Of a stretch of DNA of 64,000 bases, positions 12,501 through 22,241 are shown in pieces. Source of the stretch: Hypericum androsaemum (lineage: Eukaryota > Streptophyta > Magnoliopsida > Malpighiales > Hypericaceae). The stretch is from assembly GCA_963995505.1 (NCBI GenBank), contig OZ023181.1, positions 24,920,366 through 24,984,365 on the forward strand, read 5' to 3'. The notes beneath the pieces are model-generated. The model was given only the letters and a program-made list of their open reading frames with translations. It was not told the origin of the DNA and made no database searches. Made by a program: the position numbers and the translations under genes. Positions within the stretch are counted from its first letter, which is position 1. Each line of letters opens with the position of its first letter.

Positions 12501-13410
12501 CTCCAATATATCTTCAATTAAATCTCCATTCATTTTGCGGGCGTGAAAGTTGAGCGTTCCACTATCAAGTCAAATATGCAAAGTCAACATAATGACACAA
12601 AGTAGAGGAGGATGTGATGAGGGAGATTCATATTTCAAAGTTGGCGACAGAAAAAAAAATTTATGAGTAAATTTTCTTTATTAAGTATAAAGTAATATAA
12701 GTCCTCCCCTACAGAACAGCGAACAAGCTCGCTGTTCTTGCACACAACCCATTTCAAATCACCAGATTAAATCGAATAACCAAACCAAGTGAAGTAATTT
12801 AATCAAATTTGATTTAAGCGATTGCAGGAACAAAATTAATTCTTGATTGTGCAAAAGATATAGTAGGGGAGGACTTATATAGTGCAAAAAAAAAAATACA
12901 GTGACAGAAATTTATCTTTTAAAAAAGTCAAATATCTGAGAAAGTATCAATTTTTCACACACACATATATGATAGATCTAAATTGGATTAATATTACAAT
13001 TCTGAGTCCGAATTTTATGATATAACATATGATTAAGTTATAAGACAGTCGCATTTTCCGAAGTTGAGTTGTTTATCCAAATCTCTATCCCAATATCAAA
13101 TTACCCGAAATTTCAAATGTAAATTATTTTAGATACATATTAAGATAATCTGACTTTCTTAAACTAAATACTTTATAATCTGATTTGGAATACTGAGATA
13201 TGTGAATCCGAATCCTAAGATCAGGCGCATCCATGGCCCGTCCTCGCCTCCGCCTCCGTCCTCGCCCCTGCCTCCGTCCTCGCCCCCTTTCCCTTGCCCT
13301 CGCCTCGTTGTCTTTTTTTTATAACTTTTCTATCTAGTTAATTATACTTGATACAATATTATTCGTATAAATAAATTTTTTGGATATTATTTATGTGGTT
13401 AAATTTTTTT
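9551..13410. other. Long AT-rich intergenic region
   Basis: No gene recognised over 3.9 kb. Near 10375-10425 and 12045-12085 there are LINE-tail-like ends (ATTAATAAAGGTTCG... or AATAAAGAAATTTATC..., followed by A-runs), and near 10715-10750 a reversed one (T-run then GGTAAGTAAATTTTC). A TA microsatellite lies at 11549-11583. A MITE-like element sits at 12695-12880 (listed separately). A pyrimidine-rich CGTCCTCGCC patch is at 13240-13310. Confidence 0.5.
12695..12880. mobile_element. Small MITE-like element with 18-bp perfect terminal inverted repeats
   Basis: ATATAAGTCCTCCCCTAC at 12695-12712 is repeated exactly in inverse orientation at 12863-12880. The 186-bp unit has no coding capacity and contains a further palindrome, GAACAGCGAACAAGCTCGCTGTTC, split around 12716-12739. 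Size and TIRs fit a MITE. No clear target duplication was found, so the superfamily is not assigned. Confidence 0.65.
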
Positions 13411-13803
13411 GGGAAAAGTCAACTTTAGTACCTTGTGGTATCGCGAAAAATCAAATCAGTACCCTGTGGTTTAAAACGTATCAATTGAGTCATACTTATT
13501 CCAATTAACATCAATTAGAGGCCCGGGCAGCTGCCCAGGCCTGCCCGAACCTACCCGACCCCTGCCCGAACTACGTGGCTAGCCACGTCACCAAATTTTG
13601 ATGACGTGGTGCCACGTGGAGAGGAGGAGGAGGAGGACGCGGGGAGGAGGAGGAGGAGGAGGAGGACGCAGGGGGAGGAGGAGGAGGAGGACGCGGGGGG
13701 AGGAGGAGGAGGAGGACGCGGGGGGAGGAGGAGGAGGAGGAGGACGCGGGGAGGAGGAGGAGGAGGAGGATGCGGGGAGGAGGAGGAGGACGCGGGGGGA
13801 GGA
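13411..13803. mobile_element. Left part of a Mutator-like long-TIR element with purine minisatellite core
   Basis: Begins GGGAAAAGTCAACTTTAGTA (13411) and runs about 205 bp as a TIR closely matching that of the complete element at 30618-31336. It then passes into a GGA-rich minisatellite with GACGCGGGG units (13616-13803). A Copia element is inserted in this core. After the insertion the purine core resumes (18605-19108), but no matching right TIR of the same subtype follows, so the right end is lost or replaced. Confidence 0.7.
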
Positions 13804-14222
13804 TGTTGAGAAATAACCCACTTTCCCGTGGACCCAACGCAGCGAACAAGATAGGAGCAAGATCTACGAAAAACAAGAACAACAGATTTGGTAACCCGGT
13901 TCGATCTTGACCGATCTACGTCCGGGGGCGTACCAAGCCAGGAGATTTCACTATATCAAGCTCGATCTACACTTTGGAGCTACGCAGGCTCAACAATGGT
14001 GTTTCTCTCTCCTCTTCTCTCTCTGTCTCTCTCTACAAAGAAGAAGATAAGTATACAGTGACAGACAAGCGGGGTATTTATAGTGCCAACAAACCTAGGA
14101 ACCAAAACACACACGCAGGGGCATTTTTGTCCACGCTTTGGCAAAATGGAGAAACTGAAGCGCGTACCATTTGGCCAGGGGGCTACGCCCCCCCGCGGTG
14201 TCCGAAGTCTCCATACCCAACA
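13804..14222 (-). repeat. 3' LTR of the Copia element
   Basis: Starts TGTTGGGTATGGAGACTTCG on the minus strand. It shares its full length with the 5' LTR except for a central block near 14118-14185 that is replaced by a shorter sequence in the other copy, plus scattered small indels. Confidence 0.93.
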
Positions 14223-14313
14223 ATCTCCCACCTGGAGACTGACCTCAACACCTGCCGCCATTCACTTGATGACACCTTCTCCTCTTGACTTCTTGGTACG
14301 CCGGGTCTCTTCT

Positions 14314-15984
14314 CTAGTTTACTAGACCCGCTGAAGCCATGTTGAGCTTCAGCTTCTCTAAGGTAACCACCTTAGTCAACATATCCGCGGGATTCACTTT
14401 CCCGTCAATCTTTTCAAGCCTCAAGATCTTCCTTTCCAAGAGATCACGTATGTAGTGATACTTCAACTCAATGTGCTTTGTCCTTGAGTGGAAAGCGGGA
14501 TTCTTTGCCAAGTGTATCGCACTTTGGCTATCACTGTGGAGCACACTCTCACTTTGCTCTTTCCCCAACTCCACCAAGAAATTCTGCAACCATACCATCT
14601 CTTTACTTGCTTCCGTCACAGCCACGTACTCACTTTCCGCGGTTGACAAAGCTACTACCTTTTGTAGTCTCGAGGCCCAAGATATCGCTGTCCCTCCCAG
14701 CGTAAAGACATAACCACTTGTGCTCCTCTTCTCATCATGGTCATTGGACCCCAAGTCCGCATCACAATAGCCTAGGAGCTTCACATCTTTGCCCTCAAAA
14801 CAAAGACACTTCTCGATGGTACCTCTCAAGTAGCCAAGGATCCATTTCACTGCGACCCAATGTTGCTCACCCGGATTGCTCATGAACTTGCTCACTACTC
14901 CCACCGCATGTGCTATGTCTGGCCTCGTACAAATCATAGCATACATCAAGCTACCCACCGCCGATGCATAGGGAGTCTTCTCCATTTTAGCCTCCTCCGC
15001 CTTAGTCTTAGGCGAGTCCTTCTTGGACAATTTGAAGTGTCCAGCTAAAGGAGTCAACTTGGGGTTGGCATTTTGCATGCTAAACCTCTGCAGTACCTTC
15101 TCAATGTACTCGGCTTGTGAGAGAAATAGCTTCCCTGCAGCTCTATCTCTCTCAATCCTCATTCCAAGGATTTGCTTAGCCTCACCCAAGTCCTTCATGG
15201 CAAACCTTTCGGATAATTGCTTCTTCACCTTGCTCACCTCACTTGCACTGGTGCCTGCTATCAACATGTCATCAACATAAAGCAGGAGGATGATATAGCC
15301 ATTATCCAGCTTCTTCATATAACAACAATGATCCGCTCCACAACGAGAAAATTCAATCTCCCGAATGAATCCATCAAACTTCTTGTACCATTGTCTTGGA
15401 GCTTGCTTCAACCCGTACAGACTCCTCCTCAACCTGCACACAAGCTTATCGTTACCTTGCAAGAACCCCTCTGGTTGCTCCATGTAGATCTCTTCCTCTA
15501 GATCACCATGAAGAAATGCCGTCTTCACATCCATTTGCTCTAGCAATAAATCTTCAGCAGCCACCATACTTAGCACCATCCGGATGGTGGTCATCTTCAC
15601 AACAGGAGTGAAGATGTCAGTGAAGTCAATACCATACTTCTGCTGAAATCCCTTGACAACCAGTCTTGCTTTGTAACGTTTGGTGCCATCCGCCTCTTTC
15701 TTCACTCTATAGACCCACTTGTTATGCAATGCTTTCTTACCCTTGGGAAGTTCAACTAACTCCCAAGTTCCATTGCTCCTCAAGGACTCCATCTCATCAT
15801 TCATGGCAAGTTTCCACTCGTTCACTTGCTCACTTTCTTGAGCTTCTTCAAAATCCTCAGGTTCTCCTCCATCGGTCAATAAGAGATAGTAGTTTGCTGG
15901 CGAATATCTATCCGGAGATCCACGTTGTCTAGTGGATCTCCTCAATGGAACCACTGTTAGTGGTGATCTTGGCCCCATCTCCAC
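14314..15984 (-). CDS. Copia pol, reverse transcriptase and RNase H portion
   Basis: About 556 codons. The start carries RRSTRQRGSPDRYSP, which precedes RT in copia proteins. RT follows with KARLVVKGFQQKYGIDF, KTAFLHGDLEEEIYMEQPEG, the catalytic LLLYVDDMLIAG, and KDLGEAKQILGM. RNase H is marked by YCDADLGS, KRSTSGYVF, ALSTAESEYVA and FHSRTKHIELKYHYIRD. This frame is one step off the upstream gag-integrase frame, so it would not be made as part of one polyprotein without frameshifting. It remains open slightly upstream of 15984, overlapping the other frame by several dozen bases. I read this as one polyprotein gene broken by a 1-base indel near 15990-16010, since copia elements normally use one frame. 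Confidence 0.9.
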   Translation of the reverse strand: MEMGPRSPLTVVPLRRSTRQRGSPDRYSPANYYLLLTDGGEPEDFEEAQESEQVNEWKLAMNDEMESLRSNGTWELVELPKGKKALHNKWVYRVKKEADGTKRYKARLVVKGFQQKYGIDFTDIFTPVVKMTTIRMVLSMVAAEDLLLEQMDVKTAFLHGDLEEEIYMEQPEGFLQGNDKLVCRLRRSLYGLKQAPRQWYKKFDGFIREIEFSRCGADHCCYMKKLDNGYIILLLYVDDMLIAGTSASEVSKVKKQLSERFAMKDLGEAKQILGMRIERDRAAGKLFLSQAEYIEKVLQRFSMQNANPKLTPLAGHFKLSKKDSPKTKAEEAKMEKTPYASAVGSLMYAMICTRPDIAHAVGVVSKFMSNPGEQHWVAVKWILGYLRGTIEKCLCFEGKDVKLLGYCDADLGSNDHDEKRSTSGYVFTLGGTAISWASRLQKVVALSTAESEYVAVTEASKEMVWLQNFLVELGKEQSESVLHSDSQSAIHLAKNPAFHSRTKHIELKYHYIRDLLERKILRLEKIDGKVNPADMLTKVVTLEKLKLNMASAGLVN

Positions 15985-18173
15985 TTCGGCCTCTTGCCAT
16001 CAAGTATCCTGCTCCCACCCGAGTTTGAGATGTCTAACTCGACCATCTCACCGGTAGGATCCACTTCATCAGCTAAATCCCCCTTGTCCTTGTACATCAC
16101 CTTCTCATTGAATATGACATCCCGGCTCCTCACCACCTTTCGGTTCTTCTCATCCCAAAAGCGGAACCCGAACTCATCTCCTCCATATCCAATGAATGTG
16201 CACTTCTTGGACTTTGCATCAAGCTTACTCCTATCACCTGCATCCACAAGCACATAGGAAACACAACCAAACACTCGTAAGAAAGTCAGATCAACCTCTT
16301 TGCCACTCCACATCTCCTCCGGTATCTCATTCTCCAAAGGAGTTGATGGCCCTCTGTTGATCAAGAATGCTGCAGTATTTACAACATCTGCCCAAAACAT
16401 CTTCGGAAGGCCACTCTTCAACCTCATGGCCCTTGCTCTCTCATTTAGTGTTCGGTTCATCCTCTCAGCTATGCCATTTTGCTGGGGGGTCCCAGCTACC
16501 GTCTTTTCCATGCGAATCCCATACTTCGCACAAAAGTCTTTGAACTCTTGAAGCTCGTACTCACCACCATTATCGGACCTCAAACACTTCACCTTGAGAT
16601 TCGTCTCGTTCTCCACAAGAGCCTTCCACTTCTTGAAGGTATTGAAAGCATCAGACTTATGCTTTAGGAAGTAGACCCACACCTTCCTTGTAGAGTCATC
16701 TATGAAAGTCATGTAATACAAAGAACCACCCACGGATGCCACCGGTGCCGGTCCCCACAGATCACTGTGGACCAATTCAAGCTTCTCCGGTTTAGGAGTT
16801 CTACCACTTATTGAGAAGCTCACCCTCTTCTGCTTCCCAAATACACAGTCTTCACAAAGACCCACGTCCACGGTCTTTAGACCCGGTAGCTTCCCCTTTG
16901 AACAAAGCACCCGCATCCCCTTCTCACTCATGTGGCCAAGCCTACTATGCCACAGATCTGCATCATTGGTTGCTCCTACAAGATCAATGCTTTCATGAGT
17001 GTTCCTTGTCATGTACAACGTACCTTCCTTCTCACCACGAGCCACCACTCTAGCTCCCTTGGTGATCTTCCATGTCCGACAACCAAAGGTTACATTATAC
17101 CCCTCTTCATCTAGTTGTCCTATGGAAAGCAAATTTCTTCTTAACCCTGGGATGTGTCTCACCCCCTTCAACAATAACAATGATCCATTGGGAGTATTGA
17201 TTCTCACATCTCCTTTACCCACAATTTGCAATGGCTCATCATCGGCTAGATAAACCTTGCCAAATTCTCCTGGGGTATACAATTCCATTATCCCCTTGTC
17301 GCTACAAGAGTGGAATGATGCTCCTGAATCCAATACCCAAGCCTCCAACGGGCTACTAACACTCAAGATCAATGCATCCCCGTGGTCCTCTGTTATTGCA
17401 TTTGCCGACTTGTCCTCCTTCTTCGGTGCCTTGCATTGGGTTCTAAAGTGGCCAAACTTCTCACAGTTCCAACATTTAATGGAACTCATGTCCCTCTTCG
17501 AACCATCCTTCGATTTGGACTTGGACCTGCTCCGGTCCTTCTTCCCCTTCCACTTAGATTCGGACCTCCCTCTATTGCTAGCATTCAAAGCCAAACCTGA
17601 GGCTACTCCGGACTCTTTCCTACGAATCTCCTCACTCATAATCAAGTCCCTCACCTCATCCAACTTGAGTACTACCTTCCCCGCCGAGGCACTCACCGCC
17701 GTGACCGTGCCATTCCAACTATCGGGTAAGGAACTTAGCAAAATTAGAGCTTGTACCTCATCATCGAAGTCAATCTTCACCGAGCTCAAAGAAGCGATGG
17801 TCGCATTGAACTCGTGGAGGTGTACCGATACCGAGGTACTCTCCGCCATCTTGAGGTTGAAGAGCTTCCTCATCAAGTGAACTTTGTTGGCCGCCGATGG
17901 CTTCTCGTACATCTCGGACAACGTCTCCAACATCTCCTTCGTGGTCTTTGACTTTACTGTGTGCAAGGCCACGTTCCTAGACAAAGACAAGCGCACCACG
18001 CTCATCGCTTTCCGATCTAGGAGCTTCCACTCCTCTTCCTTCATGTCCTCAGGCTTCTTCCCATCAAGCGGCAAGTGCAAATCTTTGCCATACAAGTAGT
18101 CCTCTACTTGCATCTTCCAGAAGCCATAGTCGACGCCATCGAACTTCTCCACGGGCGATCTCACATCACCCAT
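15957..18173 (-). CDS. Copia gag-protease-integrase portion of polyprotein (frameshifted before RT)
   Basis: ATG at 18173 (MGDVRSPVEKFDG). Gag includes FWKMQVEDYLYGKDL and an LMRKLFNLKM segment. It is followed by a CCHC zinc knuckle (CWNCEKFGHFRTQC), the aspartic protease motif WVLDSGASFHS, the integrase HHCC region (LWHSRLGHMSEKGM then CEDCVFGKQKR) and the DDE core (HSDLWGP, SDNGGEY, GTPQQNGIAERMNRTL). The C-terminal RSRDVIFNE segment normally leads into RT. The frame runs into a stop at 15957 after a spurious KRPKWRWGQDHH tail. RT is in another frame, so this copy is probably defective. Confidence 0.92.
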   Translation of the reverse strand: MGDVRSPVEKFDGVDYGFWKMQVEDYLYGKDLHLPLDGKKPEDMKEEEWKLLDRKAMSVVRLSLSRNVALHTVKSKTTKEMLETLSEMYEKPSAANKVHLMRKLFNLKMAESTSVSVHLHEFNATIASLSSVKIDFDDEVQALILLSSLPDSWNGTVTAVSASAGKVVLKLDEVRDLIMSEEIRRKESGVASGLALNASNRGRSESKWKGKKDRSRSKSKSKDGSKRDMSSIKCWNCEKFGHFRTQCKAPKKEDKSANAITEDHGDALILSVSSPLEAWVLDSGASFHSCSDKGIMELYTPGEFGKVYLADDEPLQIVGKGDVRINTPNGSLLLLKGVRHIPGLRRNLLSIGQLDEEGYNVTFGCRTWKITKGARVVARGEKEGTLYMTRNTHESIDLVGATNDADLWHSRLGHMSEKGMRVLCSKGKLPGLKTVDVGLCEDCVFGKQKRVSFSISGRTPKPEKLELVHSDLWGPAPVASVGGSLYYMTFIDDSTRKVWVYFLKHKSDAFNTFKKWKALVENETNLKVKCLRSDNGGEYELQEFKDFCAKYGIRMEKTVAGTPQQNGIAERMNRTLNERARAMRLKSGLPKMFWADVVNTAAFLINRGPSTPLENEIPEEMWSGKEVDLTFLRVFGCVSYVLVDAGDRSKLDAKSKKCTFIGYGGDEFGFRFWDEKNRKVVRSRDVIFNEKVMYKDKGDLADEVDPTGEMVELDISNSGGSRILDGKRPKWRWGQDHH

Positions 18174-18220
18174 CGTGATTGCTCCCACCACGCCCTAAAC
18201 CCAGGTGCTCTGATACCAGT

Positions 18221-18604
18221 TGTTGAGAAATAACCCACTTTCCCGTGGACCCAAACAACGCAGCGAACAAGATAGGAGCAAGATCTACGAAAAACAAGAA
18301 CAACAGATTTGGTAACCCGGTTCGATCTTGACCGATCTACGTCCGGGGGCGTACCAAGCCAGGAGATTTCACTATATCAAGCTCGATCTACACTTTGGAG
18401 CTACGCAGGCTCAACAATGGTGTTTCTCTCTCCTCTTCTCTCTCTGTCTCTCTCTACAAGGAAGAAGATAAGTATACAGTGACAGACAAGTCAGGGGTAT
18501 TTATAGTGCCAACAAACCTAGGAACCAAAACACACACGCAGGTCGATCCCAGTTCTGGACGGGGCTACGCCCCCCCGCGGTGTCCGAAGTCTCCATACCC
18601 AACA
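18221..18604 (-). repeat. 5' LTR of the Copia element
   Basis: Bounded TG...CA with the primer-binding site two bases inside the element. It is shorter than the 3' LTR (384 versus 419 bp) because one internal block is replaced. Confidence 0.93.
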
Positions 18605-19108
18605 GAGGAGGAGGAGGACGCGGGGGGAGGAGGAGGAGGAGGAGGATGCGGGGAGGAGGAGGAGGAGGAGGAGGAGGACGCGGGGAGGAGGAGGAGGACG
18701 CGGGGGGAGGAGGAGGAGGAGGAGGACGCGGGGAGGAGGAGGAGGAGGATGCAGGGGGAGGAGGAGGACGCGGGGGGAGGAGGAGGAGGAGGCGGATGCG
18801 GGGAGGAAGAGGAGGAGGCGGAGGACGCGGGGGGAGGAGGAGGAGGAGGAGGAGGAGGACGCGGGGAGGAGGAGGAGGAGGATGCGGGGGGAGGAGGAGG
18901 AGGAGGAGGACGCGGGGAGGAGGAGGAGGAGGAGGCGGAGGACACGGGGGGAGGAGGAGGAGGAGGACGCGGGGGGGGGGGGGAGGAGGAGGAGGCAGAG
19001 GATGAGGGGGGAGGAGGAGGAGGAGGACGCGGGGGGAGGAGGAGGAGGAGGAGGCGGAGGAGGAGGAGAAGGAGGGGAGGAGGAGGAGGAGGAGGAGGAG
19101 GGAAGGAG
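18605..19108. repeat. GGA/GACGCGGGG purine minisatellite, continuation of the TIR-element core
   Basis: Irregular tandem units of GAGGAGGAGGACGCGGGG type, some with GATGCGGGG or GGCGGAGGAC variants, and an uninterrupted run of about 12 G near 18971-18982. This is the half of the core displaced by the Copia insertion. Long open frames through it on both strands (poly-Gly, Arg or Glu; poly-Ser, Pro or Leu) are consequences of base composition. Confidence 0.85.
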
Positions 19109-19118
19109 ATAGATGTCC

Positions 19119-19874
19119 AAAGTCTACTTTAGTACCCTGTGGTATCGCCCAAAATCACTTTAGTACCCTGTGGTAAAAAACCGACCAATCGAGTCATACT
19201 TATTCTAATTAACATCAAAAAAGTCCTCAGGCAGCTGCCCGGAGCTGCCCGGACCCGCCCGAACGCTGTCCGGACTACGTGGCCAGCCACGTCACCAAAA
19301 CTTGATGACATGGCGCCACGTGGACAACCATCTTCTTCCCTCTCTTCCTCTCCTCCTCCTCCTCCTCCTCCGCCTCCTCCTCCTCCACTTCGTCCTCCTC
19401 CTCCTCGTCCTCCTCCTCCTCCTCCACTTCGTCCTCCTCCTCTGCCTCCTCCGCCTCCTCCTCCGCCTCGTCCTCCTCCTCCTCCACTTCGTCGTCCTCC
19501 TCCTCCGCCTCCTCCTCCACTTCGTCCTCCTCCTCCTCCTCCTCCACTTCGTCGTCCTCCTCCTCGTGCTCCTCCTCCTCCTCGTCCTCCGCCTCCTCCT
19601 CCACTTCGTCCTCCTCCTCCTCCTCCTCCTCCTCTTCTCCTCCTCCTCCTCATCCTCCTCCTCCTCCACGTGGCGCCACGTCATCAAGTTTTGGTGACGT
19701 GGCTGGCCACGTAGTCCGGGCAGCGTTCGGGCGGGTCCGGGCAGCTCCGGGCAGCTGCCCGAGGACCTTTTTGATGTTAATTGGAATAAGTATGACTCGA
19801 TTTGTCGGTTTTTTACCACAGGGTACTAAAGTGATTTTGGGCGATACCACAGGGTACTAAAGTGGACTTTTCCC
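19119..19874. mobile_element. Second Mutator-like long-TIR element with TCC-rich core
   Basis: The left TIR (from about 19119, first bases degenerate) and right TIR (19665-19874, ending GTGGACTTTTCCC) are inverted copies of about 205 bp sharing ACCCTGTGGTATCGCCC, ATTAACATCAAAAA and GGCGCCACGTGG. The core, 19346-19664, is CCTCCTCCACTTCGTCCTCC-type pyrimidine minisatellite. This TIR subtype differs from that at 13411 and 30618. No 9-bp target duplication is visible, consistent with nesting or rearrangement at the left edge. Confidence 0.8.
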
Positions 19875-20468
19875 TTAATTGTTTATTCTGTGACCTAAGT
19901 TGGGGCATGTTGCGGATGTGGGTAGAATAAAAGATAATTGGGTTGTGCTGATGTAGATGAGAGAGAAATTAATTATTTATTCTATGACCTAGGTTAGGGC
20001 AGGTTACGGATGTCGATGATCTAAATAGACCAATCATATTCCTCAAAAAGTACTCTTGCATCGTCTACACATCCCTTCAAATATCGTCCATGATTCAATC
20101 GTTAAAAAGGTAGAAAATCTTGCCTTAAAAGTCAACTAAATTAATTGCCTTTGGCAGGGGAAAAAAAGGGTCGATGCACGTTAAAAAGCCTATTCCCTCC
20201 TCGTTTGGCATTGGCTTCAATGCAAAGTCGCCCAATTGTCCAATGGTGCGCCCCCACGTGTCCCTCTCCTCTTCTATTCGTTGCTTTCCAAAGGAAGAAC
20301 AGAACGAAAACGAAACAGACAAAATTAAATCAATTGGACTATTAGGACTCTTCCCTTCCCCTTGTCCGATCTAGGAATCTGTTAATTGGTCCCTTATCGG
20401 ATATTCACTAGAACCGACTAATCGGGGTTCCACCCGGATCGGAGCTCAGGTTCCAGGGGAAGAAGAGA
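19875..20468. other. Spacer and promoter of CAN nuclease gene
   Basis: Contains two related short segments beginning near 19883 and 19978 (TTATTCTGTGACCTAAGTT and TTATTCTATGACCTAGGTT), a local duplication of unknown origin. No gene seen; no clear TATA box was picked out. Confidence 0.4.
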
Positions 20469-22241
20469 ATGGGGAATGCCCTGAGGTTCCTATACGGTGC
20501 TTGTAGCAAGCCCACCTCATCGGAGGAATCCGGCGGCTCGTTGGGCCCACACGGCGTCTCCGCCTCCACCGTCGGCGTATCCGCTCTTGCCCATGATCTC
20601 TTCCACTTTGAGATCACCTCCCAGGTACCTAACTATTTCGAATTTCCCCTTTTAATTGCAAAGTTATCTTCTTTTTACCTTAGATTAGGTGATGTTTTAG
20701 CCTGCTCAGCGCTGACTTGTGGGAGTTGACTTTTGTGAGTGGTCTTTGTCTGAAGTTGAGCAATTTGGGGTTTTGAAGGTTCCTGATGGATTGAGCAAGC
20801 ATGTGGTCTCTTCCAAGAAGGCTCAAGCCAACTGGTAGGCAGAAACCATTCCGAAACTCTCATCTTTTTGTTCGAACACTATGGAGTTTGTGGATTTGAC
20901 CTACATTATGGATGATGATGATGATGATTAAGGTATAGAAAGCTGCTGGAGGCATGGAAAGAATCGAAACCTCCGCCCAAGGCACCCGAAGAAGCTTCTA
21001 GGCTTGTCATCCAGACCTTGAAGAGGCACCAGAAGGCGAACGTTGAGGTGCGAAGCCATTGGACAAGTTGTTGGTTCATTGCCAGTTTTCTAATATTATT
21101 TGTGGCACTCGACTTTGTTTCTTCACAGGGCTTGTTGGCTTTCTATGGCCTGCCACTCCCTCACACTAATGTCCAACTCTCCTCTGAGGTCCCCACATCA
21201 TTGCCTCCTGGGGTGCGGTACGAGTTGCAGACTTTACCGGTACCTTAAACCTAGTAGTTGATATAAACTCCTAATTTGTGGATCAACTTGGTCCGATTGT
21301 GCATTGGTTAACTTTGAAAGAAACTTCTTGACGGATTTGATCAGGTGGATGCTAAAGCAATCCCGGACGGGGATACCATATCTGTCTATGTAAGCGCAGC
21401 CGATGCCAGAGAGTCGTCTACTGTTCCTATGGAAGTTCAGACTGCGGCAATCCATCGGTCAAGAGCCCGGGCAGAACGAAATTACACAAAGGCTGATGCT
21501 CTCCATCAGAAAATAATCGACGCTGGTTATAGGTTTGTTGTCCAACTTCTCGTTGTACTGACTGACTATTAATCAAATAGAACTGCAAGTTTTTAATTTC
21601 ATTATCTTCTACTTAGGGTTCTAAATATTCACAATGAGGAGATTCTTGCCAAGAAGTACCGAATCCGTCTGAGGTAATGTCATCTTTCAGCGTGCAATTT
21701 CCTTGTTCCCTCCTGGCCTTAACAGTTCGGTTTGCGAAGGATGTAGGGGGATAGATGCACCAGAGAGCTCCATGCCATACGGTAGAGAGGCAAAAGAGGA
21801 GCTTGTTAAGCTTATCCAAGGAAAGCCACTTCGAGTTTATGTCTACGGAGATGATCGCTATGGTCGATTTGTTGGAGATGTGTATTGCGATGGTATATTC
21901 ATACAGGTGAACCTTCATACTAGACTCAGAAATTATCAGTATCCGGTGATGATATATTAGACTAAATGAATCTTGCACTTGAAATAGGAGGTGATGCTAA
22001 AGAAAGGGTGTGCATGGCATTACAATGCCTACGACAAACGCCCCGAATTTGCAACGGTGAGCAGTGTTGCTAGTTTGTAGAGCGTTTCAAGTGTTGGCAG
22101 TTTGATTAGCGGTTTCTAATCTTTCAAATATCGTAATTTCAGTGGGAAAAGGAGGCCCGAGCAAAAAGAATCGGCTTATGGGCGTCGTCAAATCCCGAAG
22201 AGCCGTGGGAATGGAGAAAAGACAGAAGGGAAGGCAGATAG
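20469..22241 (+). CDS. CAN: Staphylococcal-like nuclease, CAN1/CAN2 type
   Basis: Nine exons: 20469-20624, 20779-20834, 20933-21047, 21129-21239, 21345-21532, 21617-21673, 21747-21906, 21988-22056 and 22143-22241; 336 aa. Plant CAN proteins are Ca2+-dependent endonucleases degrading DNA and [15 protein letters not shown] carries Gly2 for N-myristoylation and Cys12 for acylation, matching the known plasma-membrane attachment. The TNase-like domain spans about residues 146-325, with Ca-site PDGDT (153-157), RGIDAPE (228-234), YGREAKEE (239-246) and DDRYGRF (263-269) containing the catalytic-type Arg268. All junctions keep frame. The length is close to family members of about 320 aa, and the gene looks intact. 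The CAN1/CAN2 choice cannot be made by eye. Confidence 0.93.

Larger units (their letters stand above)
13804..18604 (-). mobile_element. Ty1/copia LTR retrotransposon (Tork/Tnt1-like), minus orientation
   Basis: Complete structure. LTRs lie at 13804-14222 (3' LTR) and 18221-18604 (5' LTR), both bounded TG...CA. A primer-binding site TGGTATCAGAGC (minus strand, 18207-18218) is two bases inside the 5' LTR. A polypurine tract (AGGTGGGAGAT, minus) abuts the 3' LTR at 14223. A 5-bp target duplication GAGGA flanks the element (13799-13803 and 18605-18609). Domain order gag-protease-integrase-RT-RNase H defines copia; the gag and integrase style suggests the Tork/Tnt1 group. The LTRs differ by several small indels and one larger block (419 versus 384 bp). 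A reading-frame break in pol suggests the copy is inactive. Confidence 0.95.

Noticed and set aside
13598..13882. Long open frames on both strands through the purine-rich arrays (13.6, 18.5-19.8 and 30.7-31.2 kb)
   Set aside because: They encode runs of Gly/Arg/Glu or Ser/Pro/Leu in all frames, the result of a trinucleotide-like composition inside TIR elements, with no gene context.
14083..18099. Plus-strand frames across the Copia element
   Set aside because: They are antisense shadows of the gag-pol frames with no motifs of their own.
13411..19874. Reading the whole 6.5 kb as one MULE with a Copia insertion
   Set aside because: The left and right TIRs belong to different subtypes and no 9-bp duplication links 13402-13410 with 19875-19883; two elements plus Copia fit better.
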